A stretch of DNA of 64,000 nt from Fluviicola sp. (lineage in GTDB: Bacteria > Bacteroidota > Bacteroidia > Flavobacteriales_D > Crocinitomicaceae): contig JARWZO010000019.1 of NCBI GenBank assembly GCA_029866325.1, forward strand, positions 1 to 64,000. Reading direction: 5' to 3'. The number at the start of each line of letters is the position of its first letter. Within the stretch, counting starts at the first letter, position 1. The notes under the pieces were generated by a model that had not been told where the DNA came from, did no database searches, and was given only the letters and a program-made list of their open reading frames with translations. The translations under genes and the position numbers were made by a program. Positions 53,956-61,271 of the stretch are shown one piece after another.

Positions 53956-55386
53956 TTAATTGATAGGAACATTACTGAAATCTGTAATATTACCCATCAG
54001 TGGAACCCTAGAGGTTTTTGCCACATTGGTACTCAATACCCCTGCAGGCTCATCACTCCATTTAAAGGTTAGCGTTTCGGGGAAATACAGGATTTTCCTG
54101 TAATTGATCGTTCCCTGATACAAAAACACCTTTTCTTTCGCTGGTGCTTTGAAAGTGACCGTCTGCGTTTCGCTATGATTCCAGGCTTCTGTAAAGGTTA
54201 TTTCGAAGGATGTTTTGAAAGCAGCCTTGGCAAATACGATTCCTACAGCAAACTCCAGTCCGGCAGTCAACTTTTGTGAAGTCGAGAAGTTAAACCCATT
54301 GGTGATTGCTTTACTAAAAGTTGTTTCGGCATTTGCATCTGTGTTATCCAGACATCCGGCCGATATTAAATTGGGAGCGTATAATACCAGTCGGGCAATA
54401 CATTTATCGGTTGCATCTGTTAAAGGAATCGCGTCATCATAGACGGTTCCGTTAGCAACAGGCAAATTTTCATAAACTTTCACGTCCTTATCACGAATAG
54501 GAAAGGGCATCTGCGCTTTTTTAGGGTTAAGTTTCTCTATATAGTTGTAATCTTCTTCAAGATCTTCAACACTATCATACAACACCACACGCGCTACCAC
54601 ATCAGTCGTTGTTCGATGCTCAACCTCTTTTTTATCTGTTACATGAGAGATGAATAACTGCCAGGAAATATTCATAGCCCCTATGGCATCCGACTCTCGC
54701 TTAACAGGATCATAATTTTTGACCAGTAACAAAACCCGATCATGGTTATTTACATAGTCAACTTTTGTTGGCATGACGTCAGGTGGGGCGATCGCATTAC
54801 TCATAGTAGCCTCCAATGCATCCTTATTCAACCCGTCAACCAAAACACTTGCGGCTGCATACGCTGTTTCCTTGAACATACCTTTTACGGCTTCCACAGT
54901 AGCAAGCTTTCTTTCGGTTTTCCTAGGAACACCCTGAATTCCTCCAAAAATCGGGAACTTCCTCGCATTAAGTTCAGCAAAATGTTTGGCATTGATGATT
55001 GTTTGTAATTTTCTGTCATACCCGGTGCCAGTTGAATCGACTGGCATCCAATTTCCGACCGCCGCTTCCACAAACGCATCGGTAATCGAATTTTCATGAT
55101 AATTCTCTCCCACAAGCATGTGGTCATCTTCAATGCTCGATACAGCGATACCTTCCTTACGCATTTTGATACTGTACACTTGAATATTACCATCTAGTAA
55201 TTCACGTTTTACCTCCTCCGTGTATTTCGCGAGGTTTTCGGTACTGGTATGGTCACAATTCAATCCAAGAGTGTAAAGTTGCGCTTGCAATAACTCAGGG
55301 GTTAATGGAGTTGGAATCATTCCTTTCAAGTTGATCTTGATTCCTTTTTTTACAAAACTCTCTTTTTCTTCTTTCATCTGTTTCAT
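53956..55386 (-). CDS. Aerolysin-like (ETX/MTX2-type) predicted pore-forming protein without signal peptide
   Basis: 476 aa from ATG 55386 (ATG 55413 and 55377 are also possible). The N-terminal 350 residues are unrecognised. The region ~355-435 has the look of the aerolysin/ETX-MTX2 fold: Ser/Thr-rich NGFNFSTSQ, an alternating amphipathic segment AGLEFAVGIVFAKAAFKTSF that could be the membrane hairpin, then FTEAWNHSETQTVTF and APAKEKVFLYQ, where most relatives have a VPP-type strand. The start is polar and charged (MKEEKESFVKKG), so no export signal is seen. Family members assemble beta-barrel pores. A target or immunity partner is not visible next to it. Confidence 0.55.
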   Translation of the reverse strand: MKQMKEEKESFVKKGIKINLKGMIPTPLTPELLQAQLYTLGLNCDHTSTENLAKYTEEVKRELLDGNIQVYSIKMRKEGIAVSSIEDDHMLVGENYHENSITDAFVEAAVGNWMPVDSTGTGYDRKLQTIINAKHFAELNARKFPIFGGIQGVPRKTERKLATVEAVKGMFKETAYAAASVLVDGLNKDALEATMSNAIAPPDVMPTKVDYVNNHDRVLLLVKNYDPVKRESDAIGAMNISWQLFISHVTDKKEVEHRTTTDVVARVVLYDSVEDLEEDYNYIEKLNPKKAQMPFPIRDKDVKVYENLPVANGTVYDDAIPLTDATDKCIARLVLYAPNLISAGCLDNTDANAETTFSKAITNGFNFSTSQKLTAGLEFAVGIVFAKAAFKTSFEITFTEAWNHSETQTVTFKAPAKEKVFLYQGTINYRKILYFPETLTFKWSDEPAGVLSTNVAKTSRVPLMGNITDFSNVPIN

Positions 55387-55413
55387 TTTTAAGTTAAAAA
55401 AATCCGTGAACAC

Positions 55414-55730
55414 TACTTTCCCTGTCCACAGTACAAATGTGAGTAGATCCCATCGCCGGACATTACCCTGAAATGGGTAAATGCTTACCTACCTGTTTCT
55501 GGGTAGGATCTTGTTTTGGAGTCAAAAACAGAGGAAAACAGAGCGAGCGAGAATGAGAATGAAGTACAAAAGAAAAAGGTGAACGCTGGTGAGAATCGGG
55601 GGCCCCATATTGCATAAGATTCCCACACTCAAATCTCACGCTCGCGCTGAAAATAAAAATGGAATTTTGAAACTCGCAATGTGAGTGTGAGAGCGCGTGA
55701 AAAGAATCAGAATCAGAGCGAAAATGAGGT
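55414..55730. repeat. Spacer with direct and inverted GAGAATGA-type words
   Basis: The spacer between the aerolysin-like gene and tRNA-His is filled with word repeats. A unit containing GCGAGAATGA, GTA and AAGAAAAAGG lies at 55545-55579, a near copy at 53863-53890 on the other side of the aerolysin-like gene, and a third, more diverged one at 55715-55744. Inverted CACACTC/GAGTGTG and CTCACGC/GCGTGA words lie at 55621-55700. No gene is seen. Confidence 0.55.
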
Positions 55731-55770
55731 AAAAAAGAAAGAGAGCACTTACGCACTCTCTTTCTTTTTT
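55731..55770 (-). terminator. Terminator of tRNA-His
   Basis: A perfect 15-bp stem (arms 55731-55745 and 55756-55770) with a 10-base loop lies immediately downstream of the tRNA. The arms end in T runs in both directions. Confidence 0.85.
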
Positions 55771-55773
55771 TTG

Positions 55774-55848
55774 GGTGGAAGATGGGGCTCGAACCCACGA
55801 CCCTCGGTACCACAAACCGATGCTCTAACCAACTGAGCTACAACCACC
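55774..55848 (-). tRNA. tRNA-His (anticodon GTG)
   Basis: The minus strand gives D-arm GCTC...GAGC, anticodon arm TCGGT-TTGTGGT-ACCGA (GTG) and T-arm GTGGG-TTCGAGC-CCCAT. The extra 5' G(-1) opposite C73 is the His identity element. The CCA end is not encoded. The acceptor stem is GTGGTTG against CTTCCAC: positions 5-68 and 6-67 are U-U mismatches, which is odd. Confidence 0.85.
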
Positions 55849-55880
55849 ATAGTTGTGCTAACTTTTCAGCTTAGCAGGTG

Positions 55881-55908
55881 CAAATATAAGAGATTTATCG
55901 CATTTCAA
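55881..55908 (-). promoter_or_regulatory. Promoter of tRNA-His
   Basis: On the minus strand a -33 TTG is followed after 17 bp by the -7 element TATATTTG, about 33 bp upstream of the tRNA 5' end. It is a good match to the Bacteroidota promoter. Confidence 0.7.
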
Positions 55909-56082
55909 AATCGAAATCGAACTTTTTGGAGAACTTTTATCTAAAAAAAGAAATATCTTATTGATGAATAGTTTGTTACAAGGCCGTGAATTCTTTCACA
56001 ATTCGATCTTTTCAGCGCGCCAACTAAACAATCGTTGTTGAAAACTGCTGATACCTCTCCGATTAACGATACTCCATTCGCC

Positions 56083-56090
56083 TACATTTG
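56083..56090 (+). promoter_or_regulatory. -7 promoter element of the oxidoreductase gene
   Basis: TACATTTG lies 20 bp before the ATG at 56111. Confidence 0.5.
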
Positions 56091-56110
56091 TTTTGATAAT
56101 AGCAAGCTGT

Positions 56111-57076
56111 ATGTTGAAGATCGGGATTTTTGGAGTGGGGCATTTGGGAACGGTGCATGTGCAGCTGTTGCAAGAGCTCTCATCCGATTACGAAATTATC
56201 GGTTTCGTTGACCCTTCTGATGCCGCAGCCAATCGCATTCAGCAACAATTCGGCATTCGACGCTTTTCAGATGTCACCGAACTCATTGAGTTGTGCGATT
56301 GCATCGATATCGTCACTCCTACCTCTCAGCATTTTGAATTAGCTTCCATAGCTATCAAACGCAGTAAACATGTGTTTATCGAAAAACCGATTACACAAAC
56401 CGTTGAGCAGGCAAAAAAATTGTTGCAATTGGCTTCTGAAGCCAGTGTTCAGGTTCAGGTAGGACATGTTGAACGCTTTAATCCTGCTTTTAGAGGTGCA
56501 TTGCCGCATATCAATCGTCCGATGCTTATTGAAATTCATCGCTTGGCACCTTTCAGTGCCCGTGGAACAGATGTTTCGGTGGTTCTTGATTTGATGATTC
56601 ACGATCTGGACATCGTTTTGAGTGTGGTGAAATCGACTGTGAAACGAGTGGTTGCGACAGGTGTTGCCGTAATGAGTTCAACACCGGATATTGTCAATGC
56701 ACGTATCGAATTCGATAACGGATGCGTGGCTACTATTACAGCTTCGCGCATCTCTAAAACCAATGTGCGCAAGGCTCAGTTTTTTCAGCGAAATGCTAGT
56801 ATTACAGTCGATTTTTTAGATAAGGAAGTCGAAATCATTCATCAAACAACCGCTTTACAGGCGCTAGAGAAAAACACACCTCTCAGTATTGAAAAACCGG
56901 TTATTGTTTCGTCTAACGCCATGCGCGAAGAGCTTCTTTCGTTTGCCAATGCTATCCGTTACAACTCTACACCGGTAGTAAGTATCGAAGATGCATACCG
57001 ATCAATGGAATTGGCAGGACTAATTACTGAACGGTTGAAAGCAACTAGCCTGGGACGAACACATTTCGCCGTTTGA
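56111..57076 (+). CDS. Gfo/Idh/MocA family oxidoreductase
   Basis: 321 aa from ATG 56111. The N-terminal Rossmann fold opens with IGIFGVGHLGTVH and the family motif is FIEKPITQTVEQAKKL with the catalytic Lys near residue 95. The C-terminal substrate domain has the HDLDIVLSVVKS motif (His/Asp around 170). Such enzymes oxidise or reduce sugars, sugar acids or their amino derivatives with NAD(P). Next genes are lipoproteins and a sugar transferase, so a role in surface glycan synthesis is possible. Confidence 0.85.
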   Translation: MLKIGIFGVGHLGTVHVQLLQELSSDYEIIGFVDPSDAAANRIQQQFGIRRFSDVTELIELCDCIDIVTPTSQHFELASIAIKRSKHVFIEKPITQTVEQAKKLLQLASEASVQVQVGHVERFNPAFRGALPHINRPMLIEIHRLAPFSARGTDVSVVLDLMIHDLDIVLSVVKSTVKRVVATGVAVMSSTPDIVNARIEFDNGCVATITASRISKTNVRKAQFFQRNASITVDFLDKEVEIIHQTTALQALEKNTPLSIEKPVIVSSNAMREELLSFANAIRYNSTPVVSIEDAYRSMELAGLITERLKATSLGRTHFAV

Positions 57077-57080
57077 TTCG

Positions 57081-57088
57081 TAAATTTG
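57081..57088 (+). promoter_or_regulatory. -7 promoter element of the first paralogous lipoprotein
   Basis: TAAATTTG lies 18 bp before the ATG at 57107, immediately after the oxidoreductase stop. Confidence 0.55.
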
Positions 57089-57106
57089 CGACAAGAGTCG
57101 TCAGTT

Positions 57107-57976
57107 ATGAAATTAGTTCTTCCTATAGTTTTCGGACTATTCCTTATCGCTTGTCAACAAAAAAATCCTCAACCCGTTTGGTTGTCACTTAGCGAATGGC
57201 ACCTAAACTCAAGCGATCAACCAATAGATGAACCTGGTCAATTAACTCATAATTTCACAGACGTTTGTGTATATGTTGACGGCAAAATGATTGGTTTTTT
57301 TGAATTGCCTTGTAAAATACCGATTATCGCTCAAGGTAATGTTTCGGTAGTAATGTATCCCGTGATTCGAAATAACGGTATTGCTGCTACAAAAAAAATC
57401 TATCCATTTGTTGTTCCGCAAGAAGAATTACTTGACCTTAAAGTTGGTGAAACATATACCATTGATTTGAAAACTCGTTATGCCAACGAAACCCATTTTT
57501 GGATAGAAGATTTTAACACCCCTAGCATCCAACTAATCACAGAAGGAGCTCCGGTGAACGCGACTTTGGTCAGAAATAATGATCCTCAATACGCACTTCC
57601 GGGAGGTGATTTTTATGGCCATGTTCACCTAACAACATCTGATTCTCTTTGGATTGGATATACAACACCCAACGCAGCATTACCCGGCGGTGGAAAGGAC
57701 GTTTATTTGGAAATCGACTATCGGAATACGACCGGTATTCTGACTGGATTAATAGAGATTTCGCCCGACAACCAAAAGAAACAGCATCCCAATGTTACTA
57801 TCAATCCCCAAAATCATTCCGAACTGAAATGGAAAAAAATCTACATTGATTTGAAGGACATTGTTTCCAACTCGGCTTCCAATGCTCAGTTTAGCCATTA
57901 TTTTAGGACACTCTTAAATTCCGGAGAAATTGAAAGTGATATTTATATAGACAACATAAAAGTGGTGCATTTTTAA
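57107..57976 (+). CDS. Paralogous lipoprotein 1 (NPxPVWLSL family)
   Basis: 289 aa from ATG 57107. Lipobox L-I-A-C (Cys16). The mature protein starts NPQPVWLSLSEWHL and has VYVDGKMIGFFELPCKIPI, RNNGIAATKKIYPFV, LPGGDFYGHVHLTTSDSLW and YIDNIKVVHF at the C terminus, all shared with the next protein. The first half resembles Bacteroidota conserved lipoproteins of unknown role. No catalytic signature. It has its own promoter. Confidence 0.8.
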   Translation: MKLVLPIVFGLFLIACQQKNPQPVWLSLSEWHLNSSDQPIDEPGQLTHNFTDVCVYVDGKMIGFFELPCKIPIIAQGNVSVVMYPVIRNNGIAATKKIYPFVVPQEELLDLKVGETYTIDLKTRYANETHFWIEDFNTPSIQLITEGAPVNATLVRNNDPQYALPGGDFYGHVHLTTSDSLWIGYTTPNAALPGGGKDVYLEIDYRNTTGILTGLIEISPDNQKKQHPNVTINPQNHSELKWKKIYIDLKDIVSNSASNAQFSHYFRTLLNSGEIESDIYIDNIKVVHF

Positions 57977-57991
57977 CGACAATATTTAACG

Positions 57992-57999
57992 TAACTTTG
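57992..57999 (+). promoter_or_regulatory. -7 promoter element of the second paralogous lipoprotein
   Basis: TAACTTTG lies 27 bp before the ATG at 58027. Confidence 0.55.
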
Positions 58000-58026
58000 C
58001 GTTTAGGAAAGTAAGACTGTTACTCT

Positions 58027-58896
58027 ATGAAATATATCTCCATACTTTTTTTTGGTGCGTTATTGTTATCTTCTTGCGTGCGAAACAATCCTAAACCGGT
58101 TTGGTTGTCGCTCGATAAGTGGGTATTGGAAGCCAATCCCACGCAGGTTAATGATGCCGGTCAGCTGACGCAAAACTTAAGTGAAGTTTGGGTGTATGTT
58201 GACAACAAAATCATTGGAGTATTTGAATTACCATGTAAAATCCCGGTATTGGTTTCAGGAAATGTGAAGATTCAGCTTTACCCTGCCGTTCGAAACAACG
58301 GAATTGCAGCTACGAAAAAGATTTATCCGTTTGTTGAGCCCATTGAACTGCAAATGGATTTGACAGCTGGCGAAACCTATACTATTCCAATGGTAACGCG
58401 TTATTACAACAACGTAAAATTCTGGATCGAAGATTTTGAATCGCCATCACAGGTGAAACTGGAAACAGATCCCATTTCGACCACAACACTCACATTAGAT
58501 GATGATCCGGCCATTGCCCTTCCGGGAGGAGGCAGCTATGGTCAGGTACATTTCACCGAATCCGATTCACTTTGGCTGGCCTATACAACCGAAAATCAGG
58601 TGTTACCGCAAAGTGGTGCTGAGGTTTATCTTGAAATAGATTACCGCAACTCCAATAGTATATTGTCGGGAGTTCTAGGTATTTCCAGTAGCGAAATCAA
58701 ACAAAATCCCAATATTTTACTCAATGCTCAGGATCCGTCTTCGATGGTCTGGAAGAAAATCTACATCGACTTGAAAGAAATTGTTTCCAACTCTACCTCT
58801 GCAGAATATTTCAAGCAGTATTTCAGGGCGCTCATTGATGAGGGAAACTCTCAATCGGACATCTATATTGACAACATTAAAGTCGTTCATTTCTAA
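58027..58896 (+). CDS. Paralogous lipoprotein 2 (NPxPVWLSL family)
   Basis: 289 aa, the same length as its neighbour. Lipobox S-S-C (Cys16). It shares NPKPVWLSLDKW, VYVDNKIIGVFELPCKIPV, RNNGIAATKKIYPFV, GEVYLEIDYRN-type strands and YIDNIKVVHF with lipoprotein 1. The two clearly arose by tandem duplication, and each has its own -7 element. The following sugar transferase starts 9 bp after this stop, suggesting cotranscription. Confidence 0.8.
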   Translation: MKYISILFFGALLLSSCVRNNPKPVWLSLDKWVLEANPTQVNDAGQLTQNLSEVWVYVDNKIIGVFELPCKIPVLVSGNVKIQLYPAVRNNGIAATKKIYPFVEPIELQMDLTAGETYTIPMVTRYYNNVKFWIEDFESPSQVKLETDPISTTTLTLDDDPAIALPGGGSYGQVHFTESDSLWLAYTTENQVLPQSGAEVYLEIDYRNSNSILSGVLGISSSEIKQNPNILLNAQDPSSMVWKKIYIDLKEIVSNSTSAEYFKQYFRALIDEGNSQSDIYIDNIKVVHF

Positions 58897-58905
58897 TCGT
58901 TTTTG

Positions 58906-60300
58906 ATGCAACGTCCTTTACTGCGACTTCTTTTCCTTTTCGGAGATTGGATAACAGCTTGCTTATCGTGGGCCTTGTTTTACTACTACCGAAAAACCAG
59001 CATTGAATCGGAACCATTCAATGTAAACGACACCTTTCTATACGGAATAGCATTGGTGCCGCTTTTATGGCTGCTCCTATACGCCATTCAAGGTACGTAT
59101 GTCGACATTCGCCGGCTTTACCGCTTAAAAGTGCTTTCACTCACAGCCTTTGCAACCGTTTTCGGTTCGGTGATTTTGTTTTTCTTGTTGTTGATCGACG
59201 ACGAAGTGATTAACTACAAAACCTACTACCAATCGCTTGTATCGTTAGCATTGCTTCATTTCGGATTGACCATTGTTGTAAGACTAGTCCTAGTAAGTAT
59301 TCAGGTAAAACGCATTCATTCAAAAGCTGATGGTTTTCGCACCCTGCTGATCGGAGGATCTGAAAAAGCGGTAGGAATTTACAACGAAATCATGCAATTG
59401 CCCAAAGGCGGTGGAAATCAGTTCATCGGTTTCGTTAACCTCAATGGGATTGATAAATTACTCGAAGACAAACTGCCTTACTTGGGTCACGTGGATCAAT
59501 TATCGGCAGTAATCCAAGAATACAAGGTAGAAGAAGTAATTATTGCCTTGGAAAGTACCGAACACGAACGCTTACGTAGTGTTATTTCCCGTATCAATAA
59601 TGAAAAAGTGGTCATCAAGATCTTACCGGATATGTACGATATTCTTTCAGGATCGGTGAAACTCAACAACATTTTCGGGGCATTGCTCATGGAAGTAAAC
59701 GCAGAAGTAATGCCTTCCTGGCAGCGATTTCTGAAACGATTCATGGATTTTACACTTTCATTTATTGCGATTGTTTTGTTGATTCCCATCTACATCGGAT
59801 TGGCAATTGCGGTAAAACTTTCGTCAAAAGGTCCGGTGTTATTTTTTCAAGAACGAATTGGTATTCATGGAAAAGGGTTCAAAATCGTGAAATTCCGTAC
59901 AATGTATGTGGGCGCTGAAAAATCAGGGCCGCAACTTTCAAGTTCACACGATCCCCGAATTACACAAATGGGGAAATTCATGCGCAAAACCCGCCTTGAT
60001 GAACTTCCGCAGTTCTTCAACGTGTTGATTGGAGACATGTCGTTGGTTGGACCTCGTCCGGAACGCCAGTTTTACATTGATCAGATTGTTGAACGCGAAC
60101 CACAGTTTTTGGATTTGACGCGTGTTCGACCGGGAATCACCTCATGGGGACAAGTGAAATATGGGTATGCTGAAAATGTGGATCAAATGATTCAACGTAT
60201 GAAATACGACCTACTTTACTTGCGGAACAGATCAATTGCACTGGATTTGAAAATCATGATGTATACCATCCTGATCGTGATCAAAGCGAAAGGGAAATAA
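58906..60300 (+). CDS. Polyprenyl glycosylphosphotransferase (sugar transferase)
   Basis: 464 aa from ATG 58906; a TTG three bases earlier is less likely. Four to five N-terminal membrane helices, then a CoA-binding-like segment (FRTLLIGGSEKAV), a further membrane helix near 290, then the bacterial sugar-transferase domain with KGPVLFFQERIG, FKIVKFRTM, TRLDELPQFFNV and GPRPERQFYID. It transfers a sugar-1-phosphate to undecaprenyl phosphate and so starts an exopolysaccharide or O-chain. It is alone as an initiating enzyme; other glycan genes may be outside the window. Confidence 0.92.
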   Translation: MQRPLLRLLFLFGDWITACLSWALFYYYRKTSIESEPFNVNDTFLYGIALVPLLWLLLYAIQGTYVDIRRLYRLKVLSLTAFATVFGSVILFFLLLIDDEVINYKTYYQSLVSLALLHFGLTIVVRLVLVSIQVKRIHSKADGFRTLLIGGSEKAVGIYNEIMQLPKGGGNQFIGFVNLNGIDKLLEDKLPYLGHVDQLSAVIQEYKVEEVIIALESTEHERLRSVISRINNEKVVIKILPDMYDILSGSVKLNNIFGALLMEVNAEVMPSWQRFLKRFMDFTLSFIAIVLLIPIYIGLAIAVKLSSKGPVLFFQERIGIHGKGFKIVKFRTMYVGAEKSGPQLSSSHDPRITQMGKFMRKTRLDELPQFFNVLIGDMSLVGPRPERQFYIDQIVEREPQFLDLTRVRPGITSWGQVKYGYAENVDQMIQRMKYDLLYLRNRSIALDLKIMMYTILIVIKAKGK

Positions 60301-60519
60301 CGTTCAATCGGTCAAAGTACCCCTTCACTATGGCATAGGACACAATCACTCTTTTCTTCTATCGAATAAAAGTATCACAGCCAACCAAACGCTTTTTCTA
60401 TCGTTTATAAAATAGCAGTTCAAAAGTTATCCATTTGATCATCTTTTGAAACGAATGCTATACAGGCAACTAATTGAAACCTGTCGCATAACATAATCGA
60501 TTAGAAAACTAAAATTCTC
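60301..60519. other. Intergenic region
   Basis: A 219-bp AT-rich gap before the WG-repeat gene. No clear -7 element or hairpin is seen. The sequence probably contains the promoter of the WG-repeat gene. Confidence 0.4.
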
Positions 60520-61245
60520 ATGAATATGCCCCAATTCAAACTACTTGCAGCTGCATTACTCCTCTCAAGCACATTGTTTTCTCAAAACCTCATTCGTTTT
60601 TACGAAAATGGAAAAGTTGGTTATAAAACAGCTGACAACACTGTAATAGTAGCACCAAGCTATGATGCAGGAAGTGATTTTTTTGAAGGCTTTGCCTTGG
60701 TATTGCAGCAAAACAAAAGAGGATTCATTGATGAAACCGGAAAAATTGTCATTCCGATTCGTTACGACGATGCCGGTGTTTTTAAAAACGGGTTGGCCAA
60801 AGTAGCTGTAGGCAATAAGTACGGTTACATCAACACCAAAGGAGAAACCGTTATTGAATGTCAATATAGTCAGGCGGATGACTTTTCAGAAGGAATAGCC
60901 CGTGTGCAGCTGAATGGTCTCTGGGGTTGTATCGATATTACCGGAAAAAGCGTTGTTCCCCAAACTTACGACTGGTTACTTCCCGCAAGTGAAGGTCTTA
61001 TTGCCGCAAAGAAAAATGGAAAATGGGGATATATCAATGCCTCCAACACGGTGGTGATTCCGTTTGAATACGATAATGCACAATCCTTTACAAATGGTAA
61101 GGCAATGGTGATGGAAGGCCATGAACGTTGGTTTATCAATGCCAAAAACAAGAAAATCGAGCATGTGAAATCGCACGAGGAGCTTGAACGCGAGATGGAA
61201 GAAAAACGTGAACGTCGCGAAAAAGAAGAAGAGCATTCGAAATAA
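60520..61245 (+). CDS. WG repeat-containing secreted protein
   Basis: 241 aa. Signal peptide ends near TLFSQ (about residue 22). Five or so WG-type repeats follow, each with a pattern such as KxGYIN...G...IPxxYDDA...F..GLAxV (for example KRGFIDETGKIVIPIRYDDA and KWGYINASNTVVIPFEYDNA). The last 30 residues are a charged Glu/Arg/Lys helix. WG repeats form beta-rich domains with unknown roles, possibly ligand binding. The next gene starts 26 bp later and may be in the same transcript. Confidence 0.85.
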   Translation: MNMPQFKLLAAALLLSSTLFSQNLIRFYENGKVGYKTADNTVIVAPSYDAGSDFFEGFALVLQQNKRGFIDETGKIVIPIRYDDAGVFKNGLAKVAVGNKYGYINTKGETVIECQYSQADDFSEGIARVQLNGLWGCIDITGKSVVPQTYDWLLPASEGLIAAKKNGKWGYINASNTVVIPFEYDNAQSFTNGKAMVMEGHERWFINAKNKKIEHVKSHEELEREMEEKRERREKEEEHSK

Positions 61246-61271
61246 ATTAACCACTTTAATAGCATTACAAC

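Noticed and set aside
55463-55813. 116-codon minus-strand frame reading through tRNA-His and its spacer
   Set aside because: It overlaps the tRNA and word repeats, so it cannot be a gene.
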